A stretch of DNA of 64,000 nt from Candidatus Desulfarcum epimagneticum (GCA_900659855.1 CAACVI010000034.1:124001-188000); one strand, 5' to 3'. Numbered from the stretch's first letter, positions 18,071 through 28,047 are shown. Translations and numbers: made by a program. Notes: generated from the letters alone by a model not told the origin.

Positions 18071-19759
18071 ATGGCCTCAAAAAAAATACGGATCATCGGC
18101 GGCTCGGCGGCCGGGGCAAAGGCGGCGGGAAGGGCCAGGCGAATGGATGAGCGCGCCGACATCGCCATCCTCCAGAATGTCCCGGACCTGGCCATGGCCA
18201 CATGCGCCTATCCCTATTACGCCCAGGGAATTGTGAAAAGAAGGGATTTTTTGTTCAAAACCCCGGACTACTTTTTAAAGGCAAAAAACGTCGAGGCCCT
18301 CACCGGCGTGGAGGCGCTGGAGATCGACCGTTCCGCCAAAGAGGTCCTGTGCCGGGAGGTCGGCGCCGGCCGCCTTTTCAAACGCTCCTACGACAAACTC
18401 ATCCTCGCCACCGGCGCCCGGCCCCGGCGCCTTGGGGTGGAGGGGGAGGGCCTTAATGGGGTTTCGGCGTTGCACACCCTGGGGGACAGCGATTATTTCA
18501 AAAGCGTGTGCAAAGGTGAAAACATCTCAAAGGCCGCGGTCATCGGCGGCGGCCTGGTGGGGATGGAGGCCTGCGAGGCCCTGGCCCTTTCCGGCGCCCG
18601 GGTGACGGTGGCGGAGTTTTCGGACCAGATCCTTCCCATGCTGGACTGGGATCTGGCGGCCCTGGTTCAGAATCATTGCGAGCAAAAGGGCGTCCGGGTG
18701 AGGCTGAATGTCTCGGTGGAGCGATTTTCAGGACAGAACGGGGTCCTTAAGGCCGTCCATTTCACGGACGGAACCCAAATGGAATGCGGTCTGGCCATTG
18801 TGGCCGCCGGGGTGGCGCCCCATGCGGAGCTGGCCGAAAAAGCCGGGCTTTCCATCGGCCCCACCGGGGGGATTGAAACCGACGCCCATATGCGGACATC
18901 GGACCCCGACATTTACGCGGCCGGGGACTGCGCCCAAAAAATCGACCGGATCACCGGCGAGCCGGTTCTGTCGCCCATGGGGGATCTGGCCAATCTCGAG
19001 GGCCGGGTGGCCGGGGAAAACGCCGCGGCCGGGGACCGGGCGGTTTTCAACGGCGTTTTGCGGACCGGGATCTGCAAAATCTTTGATTTTTCCGCCGGCG
19101 CCGCCGGTGTGAGCCAAAAACAGGCCAGACGCCTGGGGCTCGACTGTCTCGCCTCCCTTTGCGCGGGGTCCGACAAACCCTTTTTCATGAACCCCGGCTC
19201 CCTGGTCAGCCGCATGACGGCCGACAAAAAAGACAGGACCCTTCTGGGGTTTCAGTGCGTGGGAACCGGCGATGTCTCCAGGCAGGCGGCGACGGCCGCC
19301 GCAGCCATTTACGGAAAAATGTCCGCGTCCGACGCGGCGGGTCTGGACATGCCCTACGCCCCGCCCTTTTCCCCGGCCATCGATCATTTCATCGCGGCGG
19401 CCCATGTCCTGACCAACCAGGCCGACCATCTCTTTTCCCCCGTCTCGTCCTTTGAAGTGAAAAAAGCGGCCGGGGGAAAAAACCCGCCCTTTATCCTGGA
19501 TGTCCGGGACCCCGGGGAATACCGGTCCATCCGCCTGGGAATCGGCGAAACCCTCATCCCTGTGGGCGATTTGAGACAAAACCCCGACGCCCTGCCCCGG
19601 GACAAAAACGCCGCCATCGTCTGCTACTGCGCAGTGTCCGCCCGGGCCTATGAGGCGTCGCGGATTCTTCTGGCGAACGGCTATGAAAATGTCCGGGTCA
19701 TGGAGGGCGGGATCGCGGCCTGGCCATTTGAAATGGAAAAAACCGGGGCGCGGGCGTGA
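18071..19759 (+). CDS. CoA-disulfide reductase-like flavoprotein with rhodanese tail
   Basis: 562 residues. The N-terminus has an FAD-binding IIGGSAAGAKAAGRARR motif and the single redox Cys at position 45 in MATCAYPYY, as in CoADR and Nox enzymes. A second nucleotide-binding motif AVIGGGLVGMEACEALAL serves NAD(P)H, and ASGDCA-like AAGDCAQKID ends the FAD domain. Residues about 460-562 form a rhodanese domain with a candidate active Cys at 520 in CYCAVSARA. CoADR-rhodanese fusions reduce CoA-disulfide, persulfide or polysulfide, consistent with sulfur metabolism. The stop overlaps the next gene (GTGA). Confidence 0.9.
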   Translation: MASKKIRIIGGSAAGAKAAGRARRMDERADIAILQNVPDLAMATCAYPYYAQGIVKRRDFLFKTPDYFLKAKNVEALTGVEALEIDRSAKEVLCREVGAGRLFKRSYDKLILATGARPRRLGVEGEGLNGVSALHTLGDSDYFKSVCKGENISKAAVIGGGLVGMEACEALALSGARVTVAEFSDQILPMLDWDLAALVQNHCEQKGVRVRLNVSVERFSGQNGVLKAVHFTDGTQMECGLAIVAAGVAPHAELAEKAGLSIGPTGGIETDAHMRTSDPDIYAAGDCAQKIDRITGEPVLSPMGDLANLEGRVAGENAAAGDRAVFNGVLRTGICKIFDFSAGAAGVSQKQARRLGLDCLASLCAGSDKPFFMNPGSLVSRMTADKKDRTLLGFQCVGTGDVSRQAATAAAAIYGKMSASDAAGLDMPYAPPFSPAIDHFIAAAHVLTNQADHLFSPVSSFEVKKAAGGKNPPFILDVRDPGEYRSIRLGIGETLIPVGDLRQNPDALPRDKNAAIVCYCAVSARAYEASRILLANGYENVRVMEGGIAAWPFEMEKTGARA

Positions 19760-20334
19760 GTCGGCTTCTGGTCATCGACAACTACGACTCCTTCACCTGG
19801 AACCTGGTCCAGATGTTCATGGGGCGGGGGCTTTCCATCGAGGTTCATCGAAACGACCGCCTGTCCGTGTCCGAGGCCTTTGACATGAGCCCCGACCTGA
19901 TCCTGGTGAGCCCGGGGCCGGGCGACCCCGGCGACGCGGGAATCTCCATGGAGATCATCCGCCGATTCGCCGACAAGGTTCCCCTGCTGGGGGTGTGCCT
20001 GGGCATGCAGTGCCTCAACGAGGTCTTCGGAGGAGAAACCGTCCGGGCCGGGCTTCCCATGCACGGCAAGACCAGCGACATTTATCACGACAACCGGGGC
20101 CTGTTCGCCGGCCTCCCCCTCCCCTTCCCGGCGGCCCGGTATCATTCCCTGGCGGTCCGGCCCGGCGCCGGAACCCTGGAAGCGCTGACGGTCTCCGCCC
20201 GGACAAAGGACCAGGTCATCATGGGGCTGTCCCACCGCGAATACCCCCTCCACGGCGTGCAGTTCCATCCTGAAAGTTTCCTCACCCCCCAGGGATTCAT
20301 AATCATCGACAATTTTCTGCGCATGGGCGCATAG
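19756..20334 (+). CDS. Glutamine amidotransferase, PabA/TrpG type
   Basis: 192 residues, a class-I glutamine amidotransferase that feeds ammonia to chorismate for anthranilate or 4-amino-4-deoxychorismate. The opening LLVIDNYDSFTWNLVQ, the oxyanion-hole SPGPGDPGDAG, the nucleophile Cys in GVCLGMQ and HPES near the end are all present. It starts at GTG overlapping the previous stop by four bases, an odd pairing because no TrpE or PabB partner is adjacent. I cannot say which pathway it serves. Confidence 0.88.
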   Translation: MSRLLVIDNYDSFTWNLVQMFMGRGLSIEVHRNDRLSVSEAFDMSPDLILVSPGPGDPGDAGISMEIIRRFADKVPLLGVCLGMQCLNEVFGGETVRAGLPMHGKTSDIYHDNRGLFAGLPLPFPAARYHSLAVRPGAGTLEALTVSARTKDQVIMGLSHREYPLHGVQFHPESFLTPQGFIIIDNFLRMGA

Positions 20335-20390
20335 CCCTTTCTCCTTTTTTCCCGCTCCCCGGTTTCCCGGCATTTTTTCCTTGACCCGGC

Positions 20391-20419
20391 GCCGGTTGAA
20401 CGGTATTAAGTGAATTTAA
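20391..20419 (+). promoter_or_regulatory. Promoter of the TRAP transporter operon
   Basis: TTGACC at 20391-20396 and TATTAA at 20414-20419 with a 17-base spacer, 70 bases before the dctP-like start. The only good candidate in the gap after the amidotransferase gene. Confidence 0.5.
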
Positions 20420-20489
20420 ATTATTATCCGAATTATTCAAATTTTTATCGGTGAATCGCAACGGGCATATTCAAATTAAGGAGGTACAA

Positions 20490-21572
20490 ATGGCCATTCG
20501 GAAAATCTTCGTCACCCTTTTCATCTGTCTTTTGGGCTTTGCTCTGTTCGCGGGACCCGCGCTTTCCAAAAAGCCGTCCCTGAACGCGTGGAAGCCCGCC
20601 TTTGATCCGTCAGGCGCGACATACAAATGTGTGGTCTCCAACGTGTCGCACCCGGTCATCAAGGGGGTCTACGCGGGCTATGCCATAAGAGACGCCGTCT
20701 GGAAAAGCTCAAATGGCCGGATATATGTGGATTACAAACCGCTGTCGGTTCTGGGCGGAGAGGTGGAGGTGCTCAACCAGCTCCAGATGGGCGCCATCCA
20801 GGGAATGGGCGTCAGTTCCGTGGCGGCCACGAACTTAGGGCCCCGTTTCGGCCTGATCAACCTTCCCTTCCTGGTCAACTCCTTTGACAAACTGGACAAA
20901 TTCGTTTCCAGCGGAAAACTCTTCGACCATTACATGATGGCCATGAACCACCAGGGCATCATCGGGCTGGACATCACCGGCTACGGCAACTACGGATGGG
21001 CCACCACCACCCCGGTCCGCTCCATCGCCGACGCCAAAAAATTGAAGTTCAGAACCGCCGAGGCCGCGGTCAACCAGCTGGTTTACCGGCAATGGGGCAT
21101 GAACCCCGTGGCCATGCCCTGGCCGGATGTGCCGGTGGCGCTCAAGCAGGGGGTCATCGACGGCCTGGACCACACGCCCATGGTCTGCAACATCACCAAA
21201 AAATTCGATGTGGCCAAATACTACACCTACCTGAACTACGCCCAGGGGCTTTTTATCTGGATATTCAACAAGGCCTGGTTTGAAAAGCTTCCCGCCGATT
21301 TGCAGAAAACATTCAGGGAGACGGTTCGCGATGTCTGCGCCGGCATCCGGAAGGAGAGCAGACAGCAGGAGATCGACGAAATCGCCAAAGCCAAGGCCAA
21401 AGGCATTGAGTTCATCCGCCTGCCTGAATCGGATATGGCCACCCTGAAAAAACAGGGGAACGCGGCCCACGAAAAATACGCCGCCGAGATCAACAAAATC
21501 TACCCCGGCGACAAATCTACGTTTGAAAATTACGTAAAAACCGTTCAGGACTATATGTTTTACAAACCCTGA
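20490..21572 (+). CDS. dctP: TRAP transporter substrate-binding protein
   Basis: 360 residues with a Sec signal peptide (residues 1-25) and a DctP-type periplasmic fold: GEVEVLNQLQMGAIQG, LPFLVNSFDKLDKF, and the GLKFRT-like motif KKLKFRTAEAAVNQLVYRQW with the arginine that usually contacts a carboxylate. ALKQGVIDGLDHTP follows. The substrate is likely an organic acid but cannot be named. The ATG at 20490 follows AAGGAGG by six bases, which decides the start. A hairpin terminator after it probably lets this gene be made in excess of the permeases. Confidence 0.93.
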   Translation: MAIRKIFVTLFICLLGFALFAGPALSKKPSLNAWKPAFDPSGATYKCVVSNVSHPVIKGVYAGYAIRDAVWKSSNGRIYVDYKPLSVLGGEVEVLNQLQMGAIQGMGVSSVAATNLGPRFGLINLPFLVNSFDKLDKFVSSGKLFDHYMMAMNHQGIIGLDITGYGNYGWATTTPVRSIADAKKLKFRTAEAAVNQLVYRQWGMNPVAMPWPDVPVALKQGVIDGLDHTPMVCNITKKFDVAKYYTYLNYAQGLFIWIFNKAWFEKLPADLQKTFRETVRDVCAGIRKESRQQEIDEIAKAKAKGIEFIRLPESDMATLKKQGNAAHEKYAAEINKIYPGDKSTFENYVKTVQDYMFYKP

Positions 21573-21585
21573 CGCCCCTCAAAAA

Positions 21586-21632
21586 AAACGCGGCGCCGGC
21601 GGATTGAAACGGCGCCGCGTTTCTTCTTTTTC
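21586..21632 (+). terminator. Intra-operon terminator after dctP
   Basis: A 12-bp perfect stem, AAACGCGGCGCC paired with GGCGCCGCGTTT around a 13-base loop, followed by TTTCTTCTTTTT. It lies 14 bases after the binding-protein stop and before the permease genes, so probably partial. Confidence 0.85.
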
Positions 21633-21705
21633 CATTCGCCCCTTTGTTTGATTCAGCGCCGACACTCAGGGATTTGATTTAACTTCAACACTCAGGAATC
21701 AGCCG

Positions 21706-22215
21706 ATGCTTGAAAAGACCCTCGGTCTTGTGGACCGGATATTGTCATTTTTTGAAGACTGGACCCTTTTTATCACTGTGATGATCGCCCTTATGGCCCT
21801 TTTTTTCAATGTGGTTTTAAGATACGGTTTCAACTATTCCCTGGCCTGGTCGGAGGAGCTGGTGAGGGAGGTGATCATTTACACCACCTTTGTGGGATGC
21901 GGCGCCGCGATCAAACGGCGTTCCATGATCAAAATCGACGCCTCCGTGCAGCTGGCCCCGCGGCTTAAAACGCCCCTGACCTTTTTCAGCGGTTTCATCA
22001 CCCTGATTTTTTCCATGATGATGATGTATTACGGCTTTAAAATCGCCCATCTCCAGGTTCTCACGAACCAGAAAACCATCATCCTGCAAATTCCGCTGGT
22101 ATATATCTTCGCCGTTTTGCCCCTCATGGGATTCACGATGTTTTTAAGAACCATCCAGGTATTTTATGAGGACATCAAAGAGCTGACAAGCAAAAACCGC
22201 CGAGACGGGCATTAA
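21706..22215 (+). CDS. dctQ: TRAP transporter small permease
   Basis: 169 residues with four membrane helices and the DctQ signatures NVVLRYGFNYSLAWSEELVR near residue 33 and CGAAIKRRSMIKID near residue 65. It bridges the large permease and assists coupling to the ion gradient. A modest AGGA precedes the ATG by nine bases. The large permease follows after 21 bases. Confidence 0.93.
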   Translation: MLEKTLGLVDRILSFFEDWTLFITVMIALMALFFNVVLRYGFNYSLAWSEELVREVIIYTTFVGCGAAIKRRSMIKIDASVQLAPRLKTPLTFFSGFITLIFSMMMMYYGFKIAHLQVLTNQKTIILQIPLVYIFAVLPLMGFTMFLRTIQVFYEDIKELTSKNRRDGH

Positions 22216-22236
22216 GGGGCAAGGAGAAACCGTTTT

Positions 22237-23532
22237 ATGGAATCCAGCGATATCATTACCATACTGATCCTCTTGGGGGCCATGGCCACCTATATTCCGG
22301 TGTTCATGTGCCTTTTTTTCACGGCTGTTCTGGGCTTTGTGCTGTTCACGGACCTGCCCCTCATGCTTCTGGCCCAGTCCTTTTTAAGAAGCATGGACAA
22401 TTTCGCCCTGGTGGTGGTGCTCTTTTTTATCCTTTGCGGAAACATCATGACATCCGGGTCCATCGTCAAAAAACTCATCAAAGTGGCCAACGTCCTGGTG
22501 AGCTGGCTCCCCGGGGGCCTCGGCATGGCCGGGGTTCTGGCCTGCGGGCTTTTCGGCGCCATCTCCGGCTCCACCGTGGCCACGGTGGTGGCCCTGGGCG
22601 GATTCATGATCCCGGCCCTTTTAAAAAACGGGTACCCGGAAAAATACACCCTGGGGATCATGACCACCTCTCCCAACCTGGGGGTCATCATTCCCCCGAG
22701 CATCGGCATGATCCTTTACAGCATGATCAGCAATGTGTCCCTGGAAGGGCTCTTTTTAACCGGCTTTCTTCCCGGCGTCATGATCATGGGCGGCGTGTGC
22801 CTGTACACCTATTTTTTCTTTAAAAACAAAAAAGAGATCGTCCGAATGCCTTTCCCCGGGGCAAAGGAAGTGGCGGCGGTTTTAAAGGAGGGCTTCTGGT
22901 CCCTGATGCTGCCCGTGATTATTTTCGGGGGGATATTCTCCGGAGCCTTCACGGCCAACGAAGCGGCGGTGGTGGCCTGCGTCTATGCCTTTTTCGTTGA
23001 AATTTTCATCCACAAGTCGCTGAAATTAAGGGATATCAAAAGAATCACCGTGGACTCGGCGGTGACTTCGGCCACCCTTCTGGTCATTGTGGCGGGCGCC
23101 ACGTGCTTCGGCCGTCTCCTCACCCTCCAGGACATCCCCGGCCGGATCGCCGAGGCGGTGCTGTCCACCATCGACTCCCAGGCCCTGTTCCTTTTCGCCA
23201 TGAACATCCTTCTGCTTTTCGTGGGCATGTTCATGGACATCATTTCCGCCACCATGATCCTGGGGCCGGTCTTTCTGCCCATGCTGGACGTGCTGGACAT
23301 CAACTGGATGCACTTCGGGCTGATCATGACGGTGAACCTTTCCATCGGCTACTGCACCCCGCCCATGGGCGTCAGCCTCTACATCACCGGCGGCATCGCC
23401 AACCGCGACATCATCTACGTGTCCAAATCGGTGATTCCGTTTGTGGCCATCCAGATGTCCGTCCTGTTTTTCTTCACCTACTTCCCGGAGGCGGCGCTTT
23501 GGCTGCCGCGCCTGATGGGCTTTTTAGAATAA
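22237..23532 (+). CDS. dctM: TRAP transporter large permease
   Basis: 431 residues, about 12 membrane helices, forming the ion-coupled channel. Typical DctM segments are visible: FCGNIMTSG-like ILCGNIMTSGSIVKKLI, GAISGSTVATVVALGGFM, PPSIGMILYSMISNVS and a C-terminal TPPMGVSLYITGGIA. AAGGAG lies upstream. Last gene of the operon, followed by a strong terminator. Confidence 0.95.
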   Translation: MESSDIITILILLGAMATYIPVFMCLFFTAVLGFVLFTDLPLMLLAQSFLRSMDNFALVVVLFFILCGNIMTSGSIVKKLIKVANVLVSWLPGGLGMAGVLACGLFGAISGSTVATVVALGGFMIPALLKNGYPEKYTLGIMTTSPNLGVIIPPSIGMILYSMISNVSLEGLFLTGFLPGVMIMGGVCLYTYFFFKNKKEIVRMPFPGAKEVAAVLKEGFWSLMLPVIIFGGIFSGAFTANEAAVVACVYAFFVEIFIHKSLKLRDIKRITVDSAVTSATLLVIVAGATCFGRLLTLQDIPGRIAEAVLSTIDSQALFLFAMNILLLFVGMFMDIISATMILGPVFLPMLDVLDINWMHFGLIMTVNLSIGYCTPPMGVSLYITGGIANRDIIYVSKSVIPFVAIQMSVLFFFTYFPEAALWLPRLMGFLE

Positions 23533-23542
23533 AAATTTTCTC

Positions 23543-23579
23543 AAAAAAAAAGGGCGGCCTTTCGGCCGCCCTTTTTTTT
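23543..23579. terminator. Bidirectional terminator between dctM and the RND pump
   Basis: GGGCGGCC and GGCCGCCC pair around TTTC, flanked by A-rich sequence on the left and eight T on the right, so it can stop transcription from both converging operons. Confidence 0.9.
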
Positions 23580-23593
23580 GTCTCACCTCTTCC

Positions 23594-26500
23594 CTACCCC
23601 TCATGAGGCGGCTTTGTCCCGGTGATGCGGTAAAACGGCGCCCAGTAGGCCCGGCGGACCTTCCTCACGCCGGATCCGGCGGCCCGGCTCGTGGTGTAAA
23701 CCAAAGAATAAAGAACCGGGACCACCAGCAGGGTCAGGACCGTGGCCAGGGTCAGGCCGAAAATGACCGCCGACGCCATAGACCGCCACCACTGGCTCGA
23801 CTCGCTCACCCAGGAAATCTCCATAAGATGGAAATCAAACGCCACCCCGGTGACCATGGGCAAAAGCCCCAGGATGGTGGTGGCGGCGGTGAGCAGCACG
23901 GGCCTTAAACGGGTGCACCCGGCGGCGATGATGGCCTCATAGGTGGGCATGCCCCTTTCTTTGAGGCGGTTGATGTAGTCAATGAGCACGATGGCGTTGT
24001 TCACCACCACCCCGGCCAGGGAGATGACGCCCACCCCGGTCATGATGATGCCGAAGGGCATGCGCATGACCGCCAGGCCGAAAAAGACGCCCCCCAGCGA
24101 CAGGATCACGGATGTGATGATGATAATGGGCTGGGACACGGAGTTGAACTGGGTCACCAGGATCAGCATGATGAGAAAAATGGCGGCCGCGAAAGCCTTG
24201 GTGAGGAAAGCCTGGGACTCCTCCTGGGCCTCGTTCTCCCCGGTAAAACGGATGCTGTAACCCGGCGGAAGGGGAAAATCCGCCAGCATTTTCTCAGCCT
24301 GGGCCCGAACCACAGGGCCGGGAATGTGTTTTTCATCCACCTCGGCCTTCACCGTGACCACCCGCTCGTGGTTGATCCGGCTGATCTTTCCAAGCCCCCC
24401 GGTGACCTCGAATGTGGCGATGGAACTCAGCGGAATCATGCCGGACGGGGTGGGAATCAGAAACTCCCTTAAAAAATCCGTTTGCCGGCGCCGGGATTCG
24501 GGCAGCTGAACCGTGATGTCGTAATCCTCATCGCCCTCCCGGTAGGTGGAGACCTTGATCCCGTTGAAGGCCACCTTCATGATAAACCCCACCGTCTCGG
24601 TGGACAACCCCACCAGCGCGGCCTTTTGCCGGTCCACCTTTAATTTTACGGTGGGAGAGCCGGACACATAGTCATCCCGGATGTCCCGGACAAAGGGGAT
24701 TTTTTCAATGTGGTCCACGATTTCCGCAGAAATGCGGCCCAGCGCGTTGAAATCCTCCCCGGTGATCTCGATGTTGATGGGGGCGCCCGTGGGGGGGCCC
24801 TCCTGCTGTTTGGACACGGTGATCCCGGCGCCGGGAATGTCCGCCACCCGCCTGCGAATGTCCTCCACCGTTCCGGAGGAGGGTTTGAGGCGGTCTTTCA
24901 TGTCCAGGAACTGAACCCCGATGTGGTTGGGCAAATTCCCCTCAAAGGCCGACTTCCCCCCGGCCACGGCCACGGCGCGGGAATAGACATACTTAATGTC
25001 GTCCATATCCGACGGCCCTGAAAATTCCACGCCGGTCGCCGTTTGGTGAATCTTGTCCCCCCGGCTTCCCGCAAAGCAGGGATGGGCGCCGTCTTCGGCG
25101 GCCGGCCCGCACACGGCGGCCTCCACGGCCCGGGCCACCCGGTCGGAATAATCCAGGTCCGCGCCTTCGGGCATGTCGAGATTCACATAAATGGCTTTGG
25201 GGTCGATGTCGGGAAAAAACTCCACCGGCTTTTCAACGCCGATGGCGAACAGCCACACCATGAACATGATGACCAGGGAAAGAAAAGACAGGATGACCAC
25301 AGGGATTCGGTTTCTTAAGGCCGCTCCCAAAAAAGACCGGTAAGCCGAAAGAAAGGGCCCCTTGACCTCGATGGGCGCCTCCCCGGCTTTTTCCACCTCC
25401 CCGGCGTCGGCGCCTCGGGCGGCCGCGCGGCGGGAAAAAGGGACCCGCATGAATATGGAGGCCAGGGCCGGGTTGATGACCAGCGCCACAAAAAGAGACG
25501 AGGACAGGGTGACGATGACGGTCCGGGGCAGATAGCCCATAAACTCCCCCATGATTCCCGGCCAGAAAATCATGGGGAAAAAAGCCGCCACCGTGGTCAG
25601 GGTGGACGCCGTCACCGGCTGGGCCACCTCAGCCGCGGCCTTGACGGCCGCGTTGATCCGGGGGACCCCCTGCTCCATGTAGCGGAATATGTTTTCCACA
25701 ATGACGATGGCGTTGTCCACCAGCATGCCCAGGGACAGGGTGAGGGAAAAAAGCACCACCATGTTCAGGGTGATCCCCATGGCATGAAGGATCATAAAAG
25801 AAATGAACATGGAAAAGGGAATGGCCAGGCTCACCAGAATGGCGTTTCGGATTCCCATGACAAAAAACAGGACCGCGACAACCAGAATCAGGCCGGTGAT
25901 GATGTTGTTTTCGAGATCCGAGACCATCATTCTGACATCATCGGCCTTGTCCATCAGTTTGGTGGCCGTCACCCCATTTGGCCAGGAGGGGCGTCTTTTC
26001 TCCAGGAGGCTGTCGATTTGATCGGCGATATGCAGAATATTTTCGCCCGATCTTTTCTTCACCTGGATATTCACCGCCGAATGGCCGTTCAGCCGGGAAA
26101 CGCCGGCTTCATCCTTGAACCCGTCCACCACCCGCGCCGCGTCCTTGAGATAGACCGGCCGGCCCTTGTGAAGCCCGATCACCAGACCGTAGATGTCGTC
26201 CGGGGTTTCAAACTCCCCGGGGACCCGAAGCCGGAAACGGCCGTCGCCCATGCGGATGGTTCCCCCGGACACATTCCGGTTTTCCCCGGATATCACGTTT
26301 TGCAGGTTGGTGATGGGAATGCCGAAATAGGCCAGCTTTTCCGGGCTGGGCTCCACCCGGATCTCCCGCTCCAGCCCGCCGGTGACCTCGGCTTCCAAAA
26401 CGCCCTTGATGGATTCGATCTCCTCCTCAATGTCCTCGGCGATCTGTTTAAGCCGGACCAGGCCCACCGGTCCGGACAAAGAGATGACGATGATGGGCAT

Positions 26501-26908
26501 TTCGGCGAAATTGACCTCCGTCACCTCGGGGTCGTCCTCCATGTCCGACGGCAGATCGGGCCGGGCCAGATCCACCTTGTCCTTGGTCTTGGGAAGGACC
26601 TCGTCAATGTCGGTTCCGGCGATGAACTCGATGACGATGGAGCTGGATCCCTCCATGCTGGTGGAGGATATTTTTTTGACCCCCTCCAGGCTTTTGAGCT
26701 TTTTTTCAATGGGAATGGTGATGGACTTCTCAATGTCCTCCGGGGCCACGCCCGGGTACCGGGAGCTGACAAACACATAGGGAATGGTGATGTCCGGGTC
26801 CGATTCCCGGGGCATTTCCAGGTAGGCGATCAGGCCGAAAACCAGGATGACCAGGGTCAGAACCGCCACGCTGGTCCTTTTGCGAACCGCCAGGTCGGAG
26901 ATCATCAT
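23594..26908 (-). CDS. RND-family efflux pump, inner-membrane subunit
   Basis: 1104 residues, a little longer than a typical AcrB-like protein. The N-terminus has LTLVILVFGLIAYLEMPRES, then DPDITIPYVFVSSRYPG and SITIPIEKKLKSLEGVKKI, as in the HAE1 group. The mid-membrane block has TLSLGMLVDNAIVIVENI with the paired acidic residues of the proton relay. A linker of charged residues (RRAAARGADAGEVEKAGEA region) is inserted between the two halves. The tripartite pump moves lipophilic compounds out of the cell; the substrate is unknown. It starts at an ATG overlapping the adaptor stop by four bases. No TolC-type outer-membrane gene is adjacent. Confidence 0.93.
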   Translation of the reverse strand: MMISDLAVRKRTSVAVLTLVILVFGLIAYLEMPRESDPDITIPYVFVSSRYPGVAPEDIEKSITIPIEKKLKSLEGVKKISSTSMEGSSSIVIEFIAGTDIDEVLPKTKDKVDLARPDLPSDMEDDPEVTEVNFAEMPIIVISLSGPVGLVRLKQIAEDIEEEIESIKGVLEAEVTGGLEREIRVEPSPEKLAYFGIPITNLQNVISGENRNVSGGTIRMGDGRFRLRVPGEFETPDDIYGLVIGLHKGRPVYLKDAARVVDGFKDEAGVSRLNGHSAVNIQVKKRSGENILHIADQIDSLLEKRRPSWPNGVTATKLMDKADDVRMMVSDLENNIITGLILVVAVLFFVMGIRNAILVSLAIPFSMFISFMILHAMGITLNMVVLFSLTLSLGMLVDNAIVIVENIFRYMEQGVPRINAAVKAAAEVAQPVTASTLTTVAAFFPMIFWPGIMGEFMGYLPRTVIVTLSSSLFVALVINPALASIFMRVPFSRRAAARGADAGEVEKAGEAPIEVKGPFLSAYRSFLGAALRNRIPVVILSFLSLVIMFMVWLFAIGVEKPVEFFPDIDPKAIYVNLDMPEGADLDYSDRVARAVEAAVCGPAAEDGAHPCFAGSRGDKIHQTATGVEFSGPSDMDDIKYVYSRAVAVAGGKSAFEGNLPNHIGVQFLDMKDRLKPSSGTVEDIRRRVADIPGAGITVSKQQEGPPTGAPINIEITGEDFNALGRISAEIVDHIEKIPFVRDIRDDYVSGSPTVKLKVDRQKAALVGLSTETVGFIMKVAFNGIKVSTYREGDEDYDITVQLPESRRRQTDFLREFLIPTPSGMIPLSSIATFEVTGGLGKISRINHERVVTVKAEVDEKHIPGPVVRAQAEKMLADFPLPPGYSIRFTGENEAQEESQAFLTKAFAAAIFLIMLILVTQFNSVSQPIIIITSVILSLGGVFFGLAVMRMPFGIIMTGVGVISLAGVVVNNAIVLIDYINRLKERGMPTYEAIIAAGCTRLRPVLLTAATTILGLLPMVTGVAFDFHLMEISWVSESSQWWRSMASAVIFGLTLATVLTLLVVPVLYSLVYTTSRAAGSGVRKVRRAYWAPFYRITGTKPPHEG

Positions 26909-28047
26909 GAGTCGAGAACCTTTCGGGCGTCATCCACATGTCTCACCACATCCACAGCCCGGCCGTCCTCCACCTTCCGGTGTCCCACGATGATGACCCG
27001 GTCGCCCGGGGACAGTCCCGATGTGATCACCGCCTGCCATCCGACGAGCCCGCCGGTTTCCACCGGTCTTTTTCGCGCCACCCCCTCTTCCTCCACATAA
27101 ACGAAGCGCTGGTCGCCGTCGGCGATGATGGCGTAAAGGGGCGCCGCCACCGCCTTTTCAAACACCGATTTGGTGATGTGGACCCGGGCGAACATGCCCG
27201 GGAAAATGAGGCCGTCGGGGTTGGGGACTTTCAGCTCCAGATCGTAGAGGCGCGACATGGTCCGGGGCCGCCTGGAAAAAAAGATTTTCTTTCCCGCCAC
27301 CCGCTTTTTTTCAACAGCGTCGATGACCACCTCGGCCCGGTCCACGTCCATGACCGCCGGGGCGTCGCTTTCCGGAACCCCCACCGTGACCTTGACGTTT
27401 TCGAACTGAATGATGGCGGCCACCTCCTCCCCGGCCTTCACAAAGGCCCCGGCTTTGGCGATGACATCATTGAGCCGGCCCCCGATGGGCGCCGTGACCC
27501 GGGTCCGCTCAAAGGCCAGGGCCGCCTCGTCCCGGGCCGCCTCCAGGTCCGCCACTTTGGCCTCAATCTCGTCCAGCCTGCTGGGGGACACGATATTTTT
27601 CTTCGCCAGGGCCGATATCCGGCTGTGATTGAGTTTCGCCAGCTTCAGGTTCGCCTCGATCCCGGAAAGCCGGGACCGGAAGTCCCGGTCGTCAATCTCC
27701 ATGATGACCTGCCCGGCCTTGATCGTCCGCCCCTCGGCGACCCGTATCCGCCTCACCCGGCCCGGGACCTCGGCCCGGACCTTTAAGTCCTCAAAGGGCA
27801 TGACCTCGCCGGGAAGGCTGATTTCATCCTTCATCCGGCGGTTTTCAACGGCCAGGGTCACCACCTTGACCGGGGGCGCGGTTTCGGACATGGCCGCTTT
27901 GCGCGACACCTCCAGGTCCTTTTGCTTTCCTTTCACCAGGAGGCCCATGTTGAAAATAATGAGGACGAACAAAGCCACAATCAGCCAGGGGCCCAGGCTC
28001 CACAGGACTCTCAGCGCCCTTGTTTTGACATTCGATTTTTCTTCCAT
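26905..28047 (-). CDS. RND pump periplasmic adaptor (membrane fusion protein)
   Basis: About 380 residues. A single N-terminal membrane segment (SLGPWLIVALFVLIIFNMGL) is followed by a HlyD-like lipoyl half-motif (DLKVRAEVPGRVRRIRVAEG), a coiled-coil hairpin, and the second lipoyl half (TRVTAPIGGRLNDVIAKAGA). It links the pump to an outer-membrane channel. The ATG at 28047 with AAAGGA seven bases upstream is preferred over a longer frame starting at 28113. Coupled to the pump gene by a four-base overlap. Confidence 0.92.
   Translation of the reverse strand: MEEKSNVKTRALRVLWSLGPWLIVALFVLIIFNMGLLVKGKQKDLEVSRKAAMSETAPPVKVVTLAVENRRMKDEISLPGEVMPFEDLKVRAEVPGRVRRIRVAEGRTIKAGQVIMEIDDRDFRSRLSGIEANLKLAKLNHSRISALAKKNIVSPSRLDEIEAKVADLEAARDEAALAFERTRVTAPIGGRLNDVIAKAGAFVKAGEEVAAIIQFENVKVTVGVPESDAPAVMDVDRAEVVIDAVEKKRVAGKKIFFSRRPRTMSRLYDLELKVPNPDGLIFPGMFARVHITKSVFEKAVAAPLYAIIADGDQRFVYVEEEGVARKRPVETGGLVGWQAVITSGLSPGDRVIIVGHRKVEDGRAVDVVRHVDDARKVLDS

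Noticed and set aside
25784-27100. Plus-strand frame of 438 codons
   Set aside because: Antisense of the RND pump and adaptor genes.
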